A stretch of 10,493 nucleotides of DNA. Origin: Campylobacterales bacterium. Its GTDB lineage: Bacteria > Campylobacterota > Campylobacteria > Campylobacterales > JAADDG01. Under the pieces are notes generated by a model. It was not told where the DNA came from. It searched no databases and saw nothing but the letters and a program-made list of their open reading frames with translations. Shown one piece after another: positions 1-7,351 of the stretch. Positions within the stretch are counted from its first letter, which is position 1. Each line of letters opens with the position of its first letter. The stretch is from assembly GCA_027009865.1 (NCBI GenBank), contig JALVCR010000163.1, forward strand, positions 1 to 10,493. Reading direction: 5' to 3'. Both the position numbers and the translations under genes were made by a program.

Positions 1-669
1 TCCCATATAGATAGTGAAAGATAAAAATGCGCTTGCTCCCAAAATAATGGCTAAATCTCTTTTAACTTCAAAACTCCACTCTCCGCCTATTAACAAAAAT
101 ACCGCGCTTCCGCAAAGCAAAGCCGCCAAAAGCATTTGAGCAAGCTCAGTTGGAGTCTGCCAAAGCTCTCTTGCTGTGGCCTCCCCCATAATAGTAGCTG
201 TGTATAAAGTTACGGGAATAGCCAAAACAACAGCCAGTTTCAAAAGAGGATCATAAAGCTTTTCAAGTTTGCATTCTTTATTTAAAATATATTTTTTAAC
301 CGCAATCAAAGATAGAATAAAAATAATACCTGTAAAAATGGTTGCCATCCAAGCTCCCACCGTAATTGCGGAAGTAAAATGAGGATGAAGGAATATATTT
401 ATCATTCTAAAAGGCTGATGCAAATCTAAAAGAGTAAACAAAAGAAAAATATTTAAAAAGATAAAAGAGATGATAGGCATATAGACTCTAACTTTGCTAT
501 CGGTCTCTTTGGCATATCTTGCAAGAAGATAAGCGCCTACTAACACAACACCTGTTCCTATACTTTTAGCCCACATATTCAAAGTTATCATCCATCCCCA
601 AATAACTTGAGGAATAGGAACGTCCAAAGTAACGACGGCATTTGTCGCAGCTATTGTATGCTCTACCAT
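1..669 (-). CDS. NrfD/PsrC-family quinone-interacting membrane subunit, 3' end cut by window edge
   Basis: The reverse strand is open from an ATG at 669 to the left edge, giving 223 residues. The translation is strongly hydrophobic, with about six membrane segments visible (roughly residues 20-50, 63-83, 100-125, 145-165, 173-195 and 205 onward). Between the second and third segments is an Asp-Leu-x-x-Pro-x-Arg motif (D82, P86, R88), followed by a second short polar stretch; this is typical of NrfD/PsrC proteins, which anchor molybdopterin oxidoreductases in the membrane and exchange electrons with quinone. The start overlaps the stop of the upstream iron-sulfur gene by one base (TAATG), so the two are probably translationally coupled and form one complex. 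The family is known for polysulfide, thiosulfate, tetrathionate, arsenate and nitrite reductases; the substrate cannot be read from this subunit. The C-terminus and any following gene lie outside the window. Confidence 0.88.
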   Translation of the reverse strand, partial: MVEHTIAATNAVVTLDVPIPQVIWGWMITLNMWAKSIGTGVVLVGAYLLARYAKETDSKVRVYMPIISFIFLNIFLLFTLLDLHQPFRMINIFLHPHFTSAITVGAWMATIFTGIIFILSLIAVKKYILNKECKLEKLYDPLLKLAVVLAIPVTLYTATIMGEATARELWQTPTELAQMLLAALLCGSAVFLLIGGEWSFEVKRDLAIILGASAFLSFTIYMG

Positions 670-1313
670 TAGTGCCCTCCTATATGGTCTAAATGAGTAA
701 TTTTATTAAAGAGATTGAAGCCCTCTTCTCTTTTGCTTGCAAGAGGATTTAATTGAACCTCGCCGCCTCCAACATAAAAATGTTTTGGATGAGTATTTTT
801 CTCAGGTTTTCTAACCTTAACGCCGCCGTTTTTCTGATTTTCCATGATATATCTGCTTATGTTGCTGTTTGGGTCGTCCAAATCTCCAAATATATTCGCC
901 TCCACAGGACAAGCCACAACACATGCCGGCATCATGGAGCTTGCAACTCTGTGAGCGCAGAAAGTACACTTATCGGCGGTATTGGTCTCAGGATCCATAT
1001 AAATAGCTCCATAAGGACAGGCCATCATACATCCAGCACACCCTATGCATCTCTCTTTATCTATATTTACTATTCCATTATCAAGATAATGAAGAGCGCT
1101 TACCGGACAGATTCTCTCGCAAGGAGCATCCTCGCAGTGATTGCATCTAAGAGGAGTAAACGTTCTCTTAGTCTCAGGATATGTCCCGACATCCACATAT
1201 TTAACCCTAAGCCTCCAGCTGTGCAAAGGCACATTATTCTCAACTTTGCAAGCTACTTCGCAAGCTTTACACCCCATACAAAGATTGAGGTCTACCAAAA
1301 AGCCGAGCTTCAT
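669..1313 (-). CDS. PsrB/DmsB-type ferredoxin subunit with four [4Fe-4S] clusters
   Basis: This 214-residue protein has sixteen cysteines in the four-cluster pattern of molybdopterin oxidoreductase electron-transfer subunits: C12/15/18/22, C57/60/65/69, C89/92/95/99 and C116/119/131/135. By analogy with the family, the first group shares its clusters with the last, and the second with the third. It would relay electrons between the membrane NrfD partner and a catalytic molybdopterin subunit. It has no signal peptide, consistent with family members that are exported together with a Tat-targeted catalytic partner. The start is supported by an AAAGGAG ribosome site at 1319-1325, six bases away. 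It is the first gene of its operon, preceded by a 348-bp divergent intergenic region. In classical psrABC operons the catalytic gene comes first; here the order begins with the B-type gene, so the catalytic subunit is either downstream beyond the window or elsewhere. Polysulfide reductase is a reasonable guess but not proven. Confidence 0.9.
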   Translation of the reverse strand: MKLGFLVDLNLCMGCKACEVACKVENNVPLHSWRLRVKYVDVGTYPETKRTFTPLRCNHCEDAPCERICPVSALHYLDNGIVNIDKERCIGCAGCMMACPYGAIYMDPETNTADKCTFCAHRVASSMMPACVVACPVEANIFGDLDDPNSNISRYIMENQKNGGVKVRKPEKNTHPKHFYVGGGEVQLNPLASKREEGFNLFNKITHLDHIGGH

Positions 1314-1338
1314 AAAGTCTCCTTTCTATGAAAAATAA

Positions 1339-1442
1339 GTAAAACTTCTTTTTATAATAAGTTTTGCTTTAAAACCTATTTTTCGAGAAGTTTTACCGTT
1401 TAGAGTAGTTTATCATTTTAACTTTAATTATAACTAAAACTT
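1339..1442. repeat. Four copies of a TAAAACTT-type motif upstream of the iron-sulfur gene
   Basis: GTAAAACTT occurs at 1339-1347 (plus) and 1388-1396 (minus), GCAAAACTT at 1359-1367 (minus) and CTAAAACTT at 1434-1442 (plus). The first two in position order form an inverted pair whose arms, 1338-1347 and 1359-1368, match at nine of ten positions. The mixed orientation and clustering within about 100 bp before one operon resemble binding sites for a two-component response regulator or another activator. The low base complexity means some recurrence is expected by chance. Confidence 0.4.
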
Positions 1443-1451
1443 ATATAGATT

Positions 1452-1487
1452 TTTCGAAATAAATTTATTATAAGTAATATTTCGAAA
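1452..1487. promoter_or_regulatory. Paired TTTCGAAA palindromes flanking a minus-strand -10 box (possible operator)
   Basis: TTTCGAAAT (1452-1460) and ATTTCGAAA (1479-1487) are a perfect 9-bp inverted repeat separated by 18 bp, and each arm is itself an 8-bp palindrome. Their centres are 28 bp apart. The spacer contains a perfect TATAAT on the minus strand (1472 down to 1467), so a protein bound at both arms would bracket a promoter reading into the iron-sulfur/NrfD operon. A partial copy, TTTCGAGA, lies at 1381-1388. The operator role is inferred; the bound regulator is unknown. Confidence 0.45.
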
Positions 1488-1590
1488 CAAAATAATTATA
1501 AATTATTTTTATATATTATCTTTTATTTTTTTAATAAAAAGATAAGGGGTAAAAAAAACGAATCCGAATAAAAAATTTTTTAAAAAGCTA

Positions 1591-1617
1591 TAAATAAAAA
1601 ATCAAATTTAACGATAT
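1591..1617 (+). promoter_or_regulatory. Candidate sigma-28-like promoter before cheV
   Basis: TAAA at 1591-1594 and CGATAT at 1612-1617 are separated by 17 bases, the spacing of the FliA consensus (TAAAGTTT, 11 bases, GCCGATAA); CGATAT also fits the shortened -10 motif used by epsilonproteobacterial FliA. A start near 1625 would give a leader of about 37 bases to the cheV ATG. A competing sigma-70 -10 box, TATAAA, lies at 1589-1594, so the assignment is tentative. Confidence 0.3.
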
Positions 1618-1661
1618 TTAATTTTAGAATTCCATTCTAAGTCATTTAAAGGATAAGAGGA

Positions 1662-2609
1662 ATGTTTGAAAAGGATAATGTTTTAAAAGCCGGCTCCAAT
1701 GAGATGGAGCTTGTCGATTTCAGGCTCTTTAAATCGGAAAAAGGAAAAGTTTACGAAGGAATTTACGGAGTAAACGTATCTAAAGTAAGAGAAATAATAA
1801 AAATGCCAAAACTAACGGAACTTCCGGGAGCTCCAAAATATATAGAAGGAATATTTGATTTAAGAGGAGTAGTAATTCCCGTTATAAATCTTGCAAAATG
1901 GATGAATATAAAAGAGCCTAAAAAATATAAAAAATCACCAAGAATCATAATTACCGAATTTAACAATATCCTAATAGGTTTTATAGTGCATGAAGCAAAG
2001 AGAATTAGAAGAATAAGCTGGAGCGATATAGAACCGGCTACATTTAGCTCCGGAAACGGAGTTTTGGACAAAAGCAAGATAACCGGAGTTACAAAAATTG
2101 AAAATAACGAAGTTTTGCTTATTTTGGATTTAGAAAGCGTAGTTGAAGACCTTGGAATTTATCAACCAAATATTGAAATAGAAGACGATAAAATAAAACA
2201 AATTAACGGAACCGCTTTGATTCTTGATGATAGCACAATAGCAAGAAAACTTGTAAAAGACGCGCTTATAAAAATGGGGATGAAAGTTATAGAGGCAAAA
2301 GATGGAATGGATGGACTGCAAAAGCTTGATGAACTTTATGAAAAATATGGAGACAGAATCAGCCAAGAGCTTAAAATCATTATAAGCGATGTGGAGATGC
2401 CTCAAATGGATGGCTTTCATTTTGCTTCAAGAGTAAAAAACGATGCAAGATTTAGATCCATTCCCATAGTCTTTAACTCCTCAATAAGCGATAATTTCAG
2501 TGAAATCAGGGGAAAAGATGCCGGAGGGGATGCATATTTGACCAAATTTGACGCTTCAAAATTTTATAAAGAAGTCTATTCCGTTTTGGAAAATTACGAG
2601 AGAGATTAA
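1662..2609 (+). CDS. cheV: Chemotaxis coupling protein CheV (CheW domain plus receiver domain)
   Basis: This 315-residue protein has a CheW-like adaptor domain at about residues 13-170 (with a PGAPKYIEGIFDLRG-type core at 55-69) and a C-terminal response-regulator receiver domain at about 183-312. The receiver keeps the acidic pair D189/D190, the phospho-acceptor D243 in the SDVEMPQMDG strand, a serine in the switch position (about 274) and K295. In the family, CheV couples receptors to CheA as CheW does, and CheA phosphorylates its receiver, which is thought to aid adaptation. It acts at the cytoplasmic face of receptor arrays. The ATG at 1662 is preceded by AAAGGA at 1648-1653, eight bases away. 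It is the first gene of a cheV-cheA-cheW operon, with 23 bases to cheA. Length and architecture are normal and no key residue is missing. Confidence 0.95.
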   Translation: MFEKDNVLKAGSNEMELVDFRLFKSEKGKVYEGIYGVNVSKVREIIKMPKLTELPGAPKYIEGIFDLRGVVIPVINLAKWMNIKEPKKYKKSPRIIITEFNNILIGFIVHEAKRIRRISWSDIEPATFSSGNGVLDKSKITGVTKIENNEVLLILDLESVVEDLGIYQPNIEIEDDKIKQINGTALILDDSTIARKLVKDALIKMGMKVIEAKDGMDGLQKLDELYEKYGDRISQELKIIISDVEMPQMDGFHFASRVKNDARFRSIPIVFNSSISDNFSEIRGKDAGGDAYLTKFDASKFYKEVYSVLENYERD

Positions 2610-2632
2610 TTTAAACTGGAGAAGGAAATCTT

Positions 2633-4957
2633 ATGGAAGATATGAGAGAGATAATAGAAGATTTTTTAATAGAAGCTTTCGAACTTATAGACCAGATAGA
2701 TCAAGATTTGGTAGAACTTGAAAATAATCCGGAAGATTTAGAACTTTTAAACTCAATTTTTAGAGTAGCTCACACAATAAAGGGCTCAAGTTCCTTTTTA
2801 AATTTTGATGTTTTGACAAAATTAACCCACCATATGGAAGATGTGTTAAATAAAGCAAGAAGAGACGAGCTTAAAATGACTCCGGAAGTTATGGATGTAG
2901 TTTTGGAGTCGATAGATTATATGAAAGCTCTCCTTCAAGAAATTAGAGATACCGGAAGCGATCAAAATAGCTCAATAGATATAGACGAGATTTGCAAAAA
3001 ACTTGACGCCATATCAAATGGAAAAGAGATAGAAGAGTATGAGAGCGAAGATAAAGAGGAAAAAGAGAAACAAAACGAAAATAAAGAAGAAAATAGTGAA
3101 GAAGAGATAGACTACTCCAATATGAGCAAAGAGGAGATAGAAGCAGAAATAGAAAAACTCCTAAAAAAAAGAAAAGAGGAAGATAAAAAAAGAAGAGAAC
3201 TTAAAAAAGCTCAAAAGAAATTAGAAGATAAAAATAAAAAGGAGGAAAAAAAAGAGCCCCCCAAACCAAAAAAGGAGGCACCAAAACCTAAAAAAGAGAT
3301 TCAAAAATCTTCTCCTTCATCTTTAGAGCAGACAATTAGAGTTGAAGTTAAAAGACTTGATCATTTGATGAATTTAATAGGAGAGCTTGTTTTAGGTAAA
3401 AACCGTCTTTTAAAGATATATGACGATGTAGAAGAGAGATATGAGGGAGAGAAATTTTTAGAGGAGTTAAATCAGGTAGTATCATCCATCTCGGTAGTTA
3501 CCACAGACCTCCAAATAGCGGTTATGAAGACAAGAATGCTTCCGATAGCAAAAGTTTTTAATAAATTTCCAAGACTTGTTAGGGATCTCTCAAGAGAGTT
3601 AAACAAAGATATAGAATTGATAATCTCCGGAGAGGATACAGAACTTGATAAATCCATTATAGAAGAGATAGGAGATCCTTTAGTTCACATCATAAGAAAC
3701 TCTTGCGATCACGGAATAGAGAGTGCAGACGAGAGAAAAATGCTTGGAAAACCTTCGAAAGGCAGAATAGAGCTTAAAGCTTATAATGAGGGAAATCAGA
3801 TAGTAATAGAAGTAAGAGATGACGGAAAAGGACTCGATCCTGAAATATTAAAACAAAAAGCTCTTGAGAAAGGTTTAATTTCAGAAAGAGAAGCCCAAAA
3901 TATGGGAGTTAAAGAAGCTTTCAATCTGATTTTCAAACCGGGCTTCTCCACCGCTAAACAGGTTACCAACGTATCGGGAAGAGGCGTTGGTATGGATGTT
4001 GTAAAAACCAACATAGAAAAATTAAACGGAATTATAGATATAGACAGCGAGCTTGGAAAGGGAACCGTTATAAAACTAAAAATTCCTTTGACACTGGCAA
4101 TTATTCAATCTCTCTTAGTAGGCGTTCAAGAGGAGTATTATGCCATTCCTCTCGCATCAGTTTTAGAAACTGTTAGAATATCTTTAGAAGATATATATAT
4201 GATAGAGGGAAGAAATGTTTTGAGACTAAGAGATGAAATTTTATATCTTGCAAGACTTTCAGACATATTTGGCGTAGAGCAGGTATATGACGCAAACGAT
4301 CACGCTTATGTAGTGGTAATAGGGCTTGCCGAATCAAAACTTGGAATTATTGTTGATACTTTGATAGGACAAGAGGAGATAGTTATAAAATCTATGGGAG
4401 ATTATCTGCAAGGAATTGAAGGAATAGCGGGAGCTACGATAAGAGGGGATGGAAGAGTTACTCTAATTGTAGATATAGCCGCTTTAATGGAGCTTTCCAA
4501 AAATATCAAAACAAATATTGTAGAAGATGCAAAAAAACCAAAAAAAGTAAAAAGCTCCCCTTCCGATTATACGGTTTTGATAGTGGATGACAGTAAAACG
4601 GATCGAGCCATTATGAAAAAGGCCTTAAGCAAACTTGGAATCAATATAGTGGAAGCCACAAATGGAGTAGAGGCTTTAACGATAGTTAAATCCAATAAAT
4701 ACGATCTTGACACCATTTTAGTAGATATAGAGATGCCAAGAATGGACGGTTATACTTTGGCTTCAGAAATTAAAAAATATTCAAGATATAAACATATTCC
4801 TCTAATAGCCGTAACTTCAAGAACATCAAAATCAGACAGATTAAGAGGAATTGAAGTTGGAATGACAGAGTATATAACAAAACCCTACTCTCCAGAATAC
4901 CTTGTAAATACTGTAAGCAGAAATATTAAATTAACAGCAACGGAGATGGCAAAATGA
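2633..4957 (+). CDS. cheA: Hybrid chemotaxis histidine kinase CheA with fused C-terminal receiver (CheA-Y)
   Basis: This 774-residue kinase contains an Hpt (P1) domain at about 1-105 with phospho-histidine H47 in the AHTIKGSS motif; a charged linker at about 131-232 very rich in Lys and Glu; the P3 dimerisation helices from about 233; a P4 ATPase domain with N box N356, G1 box DDGKG (396-400), G2 box GRGVGMD (449-455) and GKGT (475-478); a CheW-like P5 domain at about 490-625; and a receiver at 646-770 with D652/D653, phospho-acceptor D698, T728 and K750. No recognisable P2 (CheY/CheB docking) domain is present; the lysine-rich linker occupies that place. The kinase autophosphorylates under receptor control and passes phosphate to CheY, CheV and its own receiver, which may act as a phosphate sink. 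This fusion is usual in Campylobacter and Helicobacter relatives. GGAGAAGGA lies just before the ATG. Confidence 0.96.
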   Translation: MEDMREIIEDFLIEAFELIDQIDQDLVELENNPEDLELLNSIFRVAHTIKGSSSFLNFDVLTKLTHHMEDVLNKARRDELKMTPEVMDVVLESIDYMKALLQEIRDTGSDQNSSIDIDEICKKLDAISNGKEIEEYESEDKEEKEKQNENKEENSEEEIDYSNMSKEEIEAEIEKLLKKRKEEDKKRRELKKAQKKLEDKNKKEEKKEPPKPKKEAPKPKKEIQKSSPSSLEQTIRVEVKRLDHLMNLIGELVLGKNRLLKIYDDVEERYEGEKFLEELNQVVSSISVVTTDLQIAVMKTRMLPIAKVFNKFPRLVRDLSRELNKDIELIISGEDTELDKSIIEEIGDPLVHIIRNSCDHGIESADERKMLGKPSKGRIELKAYNEGNQIVIEVRDDGKGLDPEILKQKALEKGLISEREAQNMGVKEAFNLIFKPGFSTAKQVTNVSGRGVGMDVVKTNIEKLNGIIDIDSELGKGTVIKLKIPLTLAIIQSLLVGVQEEYYAIPLASVLETVRISLEDIYMIEGRNVLRLRDEILYLARLSDIFGVEQVYDANDHAYVVVIGLAESKLGIIVDTLIGQEEIVIKSMGDYLQGIEGIAGATIRGDGRVTLIVDIAALMELSKNIKTNIVEDAKKPKKVKSSPSDYTVLIVDDSKTDRAIMKKALSKLGINIVEATNGVEALTIVKSNKYDLDTILVDIEMPRMDGYTLASEIKKYSRYKHIPLIAVTSRTSKSDRLRGIEVGMTEYITKPYSPEYLVNTVSRNIKLTATEMAK

Positions 4958-5469
4958 ATAATAATCCATTAAAACAAATTCTAAAAAAACAGGAAAATCA
5001 AAACCAATCTCTAAACAAAGAGACAAAAGAGGAGTTTGAAAGCGAAAATATTGTCCAACTTGTAGGATTTATAGTAGGAGAGGAAGAGTTTGCAATTCCG
5101 ATTTTAAATATTCAAGAGATAATAAAACCTATAGAATATACAAGAGTTCCAGGAGTCCCAGAATATGTTATGGGGGTTTTTAATCTAAGAGGAAATGTCA
5201 TTCCTTTAATTGATCTTAGAAGAAAATTTAATCTACCTCCAGCAGAGCAAACTCCGGAAACTCGATACATAGTTATGAAACATGAAGAAAATATTGTAGG
5301 TTTTATTATTGATAAACTAACGGAAGCTATAAGAATGAATGCTGATAAAATAGACACTCCCCCTGAAAACTTACAAAAAGAGAAAGGAATGGTTCAGGGA
5401 ATTGGAAAAAGAAAAGATAAAATAATTACAATTTTAAAGGTGGACGCCCTTTTAAAGAGGGATTTTTAA
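4954..5469 (+). CDS. cheW: Chemotaxis scaffold protein CheW
   Basis: This 171-residue protein has a single CheW domain from about residue 33 to the end, preceded by a polar, Gln/Asn/Lys-rich N-terminal tail of about 30 residues. The FNLRGNVIPLIDLR stretch (about 76-89) is the characteristic core. CheW links methyl-accepting receptors to the P5 domain of CheA in the cytoplasmic array. Its ATG overlaps the cheA stop codon (ATGA, 4954-4957), and a GGAG at 4942-4945 lies inside cheA, so translation is coupled to the kinase. The N-terminal tail is longer than in E. coli CheW, where the domain starts within the first 15-20 residues. The gene ends only five bases before the stop of the convergent redoxin gene, with a shared hairpin covering both ends. 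Confidence 0.95.
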   Translation: MNNNPLKQILKKQENQNQSLNKETKEEFESENIVQLVGFIVGEEEFAIPILNIQEIIKPIEYTRVPGVPEYVMGVFNLRGNVIPLIDLRRKFNLPPAEQTPETRYIVMKHEENIVGFIIDKLTEAIRMNADKIDTPPENLQKEKGMVQGIGKRKDKIITILKVDALLKRDF

Positions 5470-5476
5470 TCCCTCT
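5456..5476. terminator. Shared hairpin at convergent cheW/redoxin gene ends
   Basis: AGAGGGATT (5456-5464) and AATCCCTCT (5468-5476) are perfect 9-bp complementary arms around a 3-base loop. The hairpin spans the last codons and stop of cheW (TAA at 5467-5469) and the stop of the opposite gene (TAG on the minus strand, 5477-5475), so both transcripts would fold the same element. On the minus strand the stem is followed by TTTAAAA, a weak U-rich tail; on the plus strand no U tract follows, so termination there may be inefficient. Confidence 0.6.
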
Positions 5477-6038
5477 ACCCCAAAACCGTATCTCTCCATT
5501 TAATGGAGCATCCCATAGATGGTTTTTGGATTTTAGGGGGTTCTTTGCCTGTAAAAAGAAGCATTATAGCCTCTTTTAACTCCTCTTTGGTAACTTCATC
5601 TTCATTTTGCCAATTATCATCCACTCTTCCGTGATAAAAAAGCTTTCCGTTAGAATCATACAGATAGATATCCGGGGTGCATTGAGCTTTTAAATCTTTT
5701 GCCACTTGTTGCGTTTCATCCACAAGATATGGAAAATTGACATCATACTTTTTAATCACATCAAGCATATTGGCCGGTGAATCTTCAGGATAATTTGGAT
5801 GGATATTAGGATTTATGGCTACCGCGTTTATATCAAGCTTTTTAGCAAACTTTGCAGCCAAGACCAATCTTTTCCAAACCGCTTTGGCATAAGGGCAGTG
5901 ATTGCAGGTAACATAGATTAAAAGCCCGTTCTTGCCCATTAAATCTTTGCTTTTATAAACTCTTCCATTTGGATCCTTAAGCTCAAATTCAGGCATGGGG
6001 GAGCCTATTGGGATATCTATCGATTTTTTAAGACTCAT
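5475..6038 (-). CDS. Cytoplasmic thioredoxin-fold redoxin (AhpC/TSA-like, CxxC)
   Basis: This 187-residue protein has the layout of the AhpC/TSA-Redoxin superfamily: an N-terminal PMPEFEL-type strand at about 14-20, an active-site CNHC motif (C45, C48) at the start of the first long helix, and a cis-proline TPD motif at 121-123. Two further cysteines are at 120 and 177, the latter in a GCSIKW motif near the C-terminus. No signal peptide is visible, so it is expected to act in the cytoplasm as a thiol-disulfide reductase or peroxiredoxin-like protein. The exact substrate is unknown. Its ATG overlaps the TGA of the upstream peptidase gene (ATGA), and AAAGGAG at 6044-6050 gives a good ribosome site, so the two are co-translated. 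The CxxC active site differs from the single peroxidatic cysteine of typical 2-Cys peroxiredoxins, so thioredoxin-like activity is more likely. Confidence 0.85.
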   Translation of the reverse strand: MSLKKSIDIPIGSPMPEFELKDPNGRVYKSKDLMGKNGLLIYVTCNHCPYAKAVWKRLVLAAKFAKKLDINAVAINPNIHPNYPEDSPANMLDVIKKYDVNFPYLVDETQQVAKDLKAQCTPDIYLYDSNGKLFYHGRVDDNWQNEDEVTKEELKEAIMLLFTGKEPPKIQKPSMGCSIKWRDTVLG

Positions 6039-7324
6039 TGCAACTCCTTTATAAGTTCGTCCACTACTTTAGCTACTCTAAAGACAGAGTCTATTTCACA
6101 TCTCTCTTTTGTAGAGTGTGGAAAATAGATATTAGGGCCTATTGAAACTACGTTTATACTTTTGAATTTATCTTTCAAAATACCGCATTCAAGCCCTGCG
6201 TGAATAGCTTTAAATTTAGGATTTTTAAAATATTTTTTTGAAATTTCCAAAACTTTTTTTGAAAAATCATTTATATCCGGCTTCCAAGCTGGAAATTGAT
6301 GTTTAGTTTCAATAAAAAAATCAAAACTTTCCAAAAAACATATCGTCTCTTTCTTTATTCTCTCAAGCTCTTCATTTTCCATTGACCTTGCAAAAAATTC
6401 CATATTCAAAAAATTATTTTCGATATAAACTTTGCCAAGGTTTATACTTGTTTTTGGAATATCAAACCTCCTCTCCCAGCTTCTAACTCCCTGAGAAAAG
6501 GAGCAGAGCATATTTATTAACTCGTTTGTATCTTTTATACTCTTTTCAAAATTTTCATCTAATTTCACTATCTCAAAATTATCTTCAAAACACTCTTTTA
6601 AATTTTTTGAAGCCACTATAGCGTAAGCATTTTTTGCAATAGAGTTTAAAGCCTCTCCCCCCTCTATCGAGACTATTTTTATATCTCCTAAATCTTTTAA
6701 TAAATATGCAAGCTCTTTTATTGCGTTTTTAATGCCTTTATCTATATCAATTCCGGAATGTCCGCCGGGGAGATTCTTTATAGAGATTTTAAAAAAAGAG
6801 TATTCCTTTTTTATATCTATTTTCTCAAACTCAATCTTTTTCTTTGCAAAAATATCAACTCCCCCCGCGCATCCTACAAAAATATCCCCCTCCTCTTCGC
6901 TATCTAAATTCAATAAATTTTTAGATTCCAAGGAAAGCTCTAAATTTTGGGCGCCTATCAATCCAACTTCCTCATCGGAAGTTAATAAAACTTCGATATT
7001 TTTATATTTTTTCAAAAAATAGAGCCCCATAGCAACACCTATACCATTGTCAGCTCCTAAAGAGGAATCAACAGCTTTCAAAAATCCATCTTCTTCAATT
7101 ATCTCTATATTGGGAGCTTTGCCGATGCATACCATATCGTAATGAGCCTGCAAAGCTATTTTGGGAGAACCTTTTTTAAAGAGAATATTTCCAAATCTAT
7201 CGATTGAAACATTAGCTAAAGTATTTTTACCCTCTTTTATTAAAAAATCCCTAAATTTATCGGTTTTAAAACTGCAATGGGGAATTTTTGAAATATTTTT
7301 AAAAATATCTATAATTTCTCTCAT
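6035..7324 (-). CDS. pepD: M20-family aminoacyl-histidine dipeptidase PepD
   Basis: The protein is an M20 metallopeptidase of the PepD (cytosol nonspecific dipeptidase) type. Counting from the start chosen here it has 429 residues. Visible active-site elements are H61 and D63 (AHYDMV), the bridging D92 (GADNGIG), the general base and ligand pair E118/E119 (SDEEVG), D141 (LNLDSEE) and H403 (FPHSTKE), plus the GGHSG motif at 187-191 in the lid domain. It is expected to cleave dipeptides such as Xaa-His in the cytoplasm using two zinc ions. The frame is open further upstream to an ATG at 7366, but I prefer 7324: it begins MREIIDIF, typical of family N-termini, and the longer version would start inside the probable divergent promoter, two bases from the opposing gene. 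The ribosome site before 7324 is weak. The length is somewhat shorter than E. coli PepD (485). Confidence 0.9.
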   Translation of the reverse strand: MREIIDIFKNISKIPHCSFKTDKFRDFLIKEGKNTLANVSIDRFGNILFKKGSPKIALQAHYDMVCIGKAPNIEIIEEDGFLKAVDSSLGADNGIGVAMGLYFLKKYKNIEVLLTSDEEVGLIGAQNLELSLESKNLLNLDSEEEGDIFVGCAGGVDIFAKKKIEFEKIDIKKEYSFFKISIKNLPGGHSGIDIDKGIKNAIKELAYLLKDLGDIKIVSIEGGEALNSIAKNAYAIVASKNLKECFEDNFEIVKLDENFEKSIKDTNELINMLCSFSQGVRSWERRFDIPKTSINLGKVYIENNFLNMEFFARSMENEELERIKKETICFLESFDFFIETKHQFPAWKPDINDFSKKVLEISKKYFKNPKFKAIHAGLECGILKDKFKSINVVSIGPNIYFPHSTKERCEIDSVFRVAKVVDELIKELQ

Positions 7325-7351
7325 TTTCAATATCCGTTTTAAAACTTTAAT

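Larger units (their letters stand above)
1314..1661. promoter_or_regulatory. Divergent intergenic region between the iron-sulfur/NrfD operon and cheV
   Basis: This 348-bp AT-rich stretch holds no credible gene. It contains four copies of a TAAAACTT-type motif (1339-1347, 1359-1367, 1388-1396, 1434-1442), two TTTCGAAA palindromes (1452-1459 and 1480-1487) and an AT-only hairpin (1516-1524 with 1537-1545). Several perfect TATAAT hexamers occur on the minus strand (1427-1432, 1467-1472, 1495-1500), so the exact start of the minus-strand transcript cannot be decided by eye. cheV-side promoter candidates lie at 1589-1617. Because both flanking operons begin here, all of their primary promoters are expected inside this region. 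Confidence 0.75.

Noticed and set aside
753..1331. Long open frame on the plus strand opposite the ferredoxin subunit
   Set aside because: It lies antisense to a gene with sixteen correctly spaced cysteines, has no family resemblance and no ribosome site; it is a shadow.
1516..1545. Nine-bp hairpin TTATCTTTT / AAAAGATAA as a terminator
   Set aside because: The stem is nearly all A-T with a 12-base loop and lies between divergent gene starts, where no terminator is needed; it is probably a by-product of AT richness.
1314..1661. CRISPR-like array in the motif-rich intergenic region
   Set aside because: The repeated words are only 8-9 bases, unevenly spaced and in mixed orientation, so they do not form repeats and spacers.
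6732..7022. Plus-strand open frame inside pepD
   Set aside because: It is antisense to conserved PepD active-site segments and has a biased, low-complexity translation.
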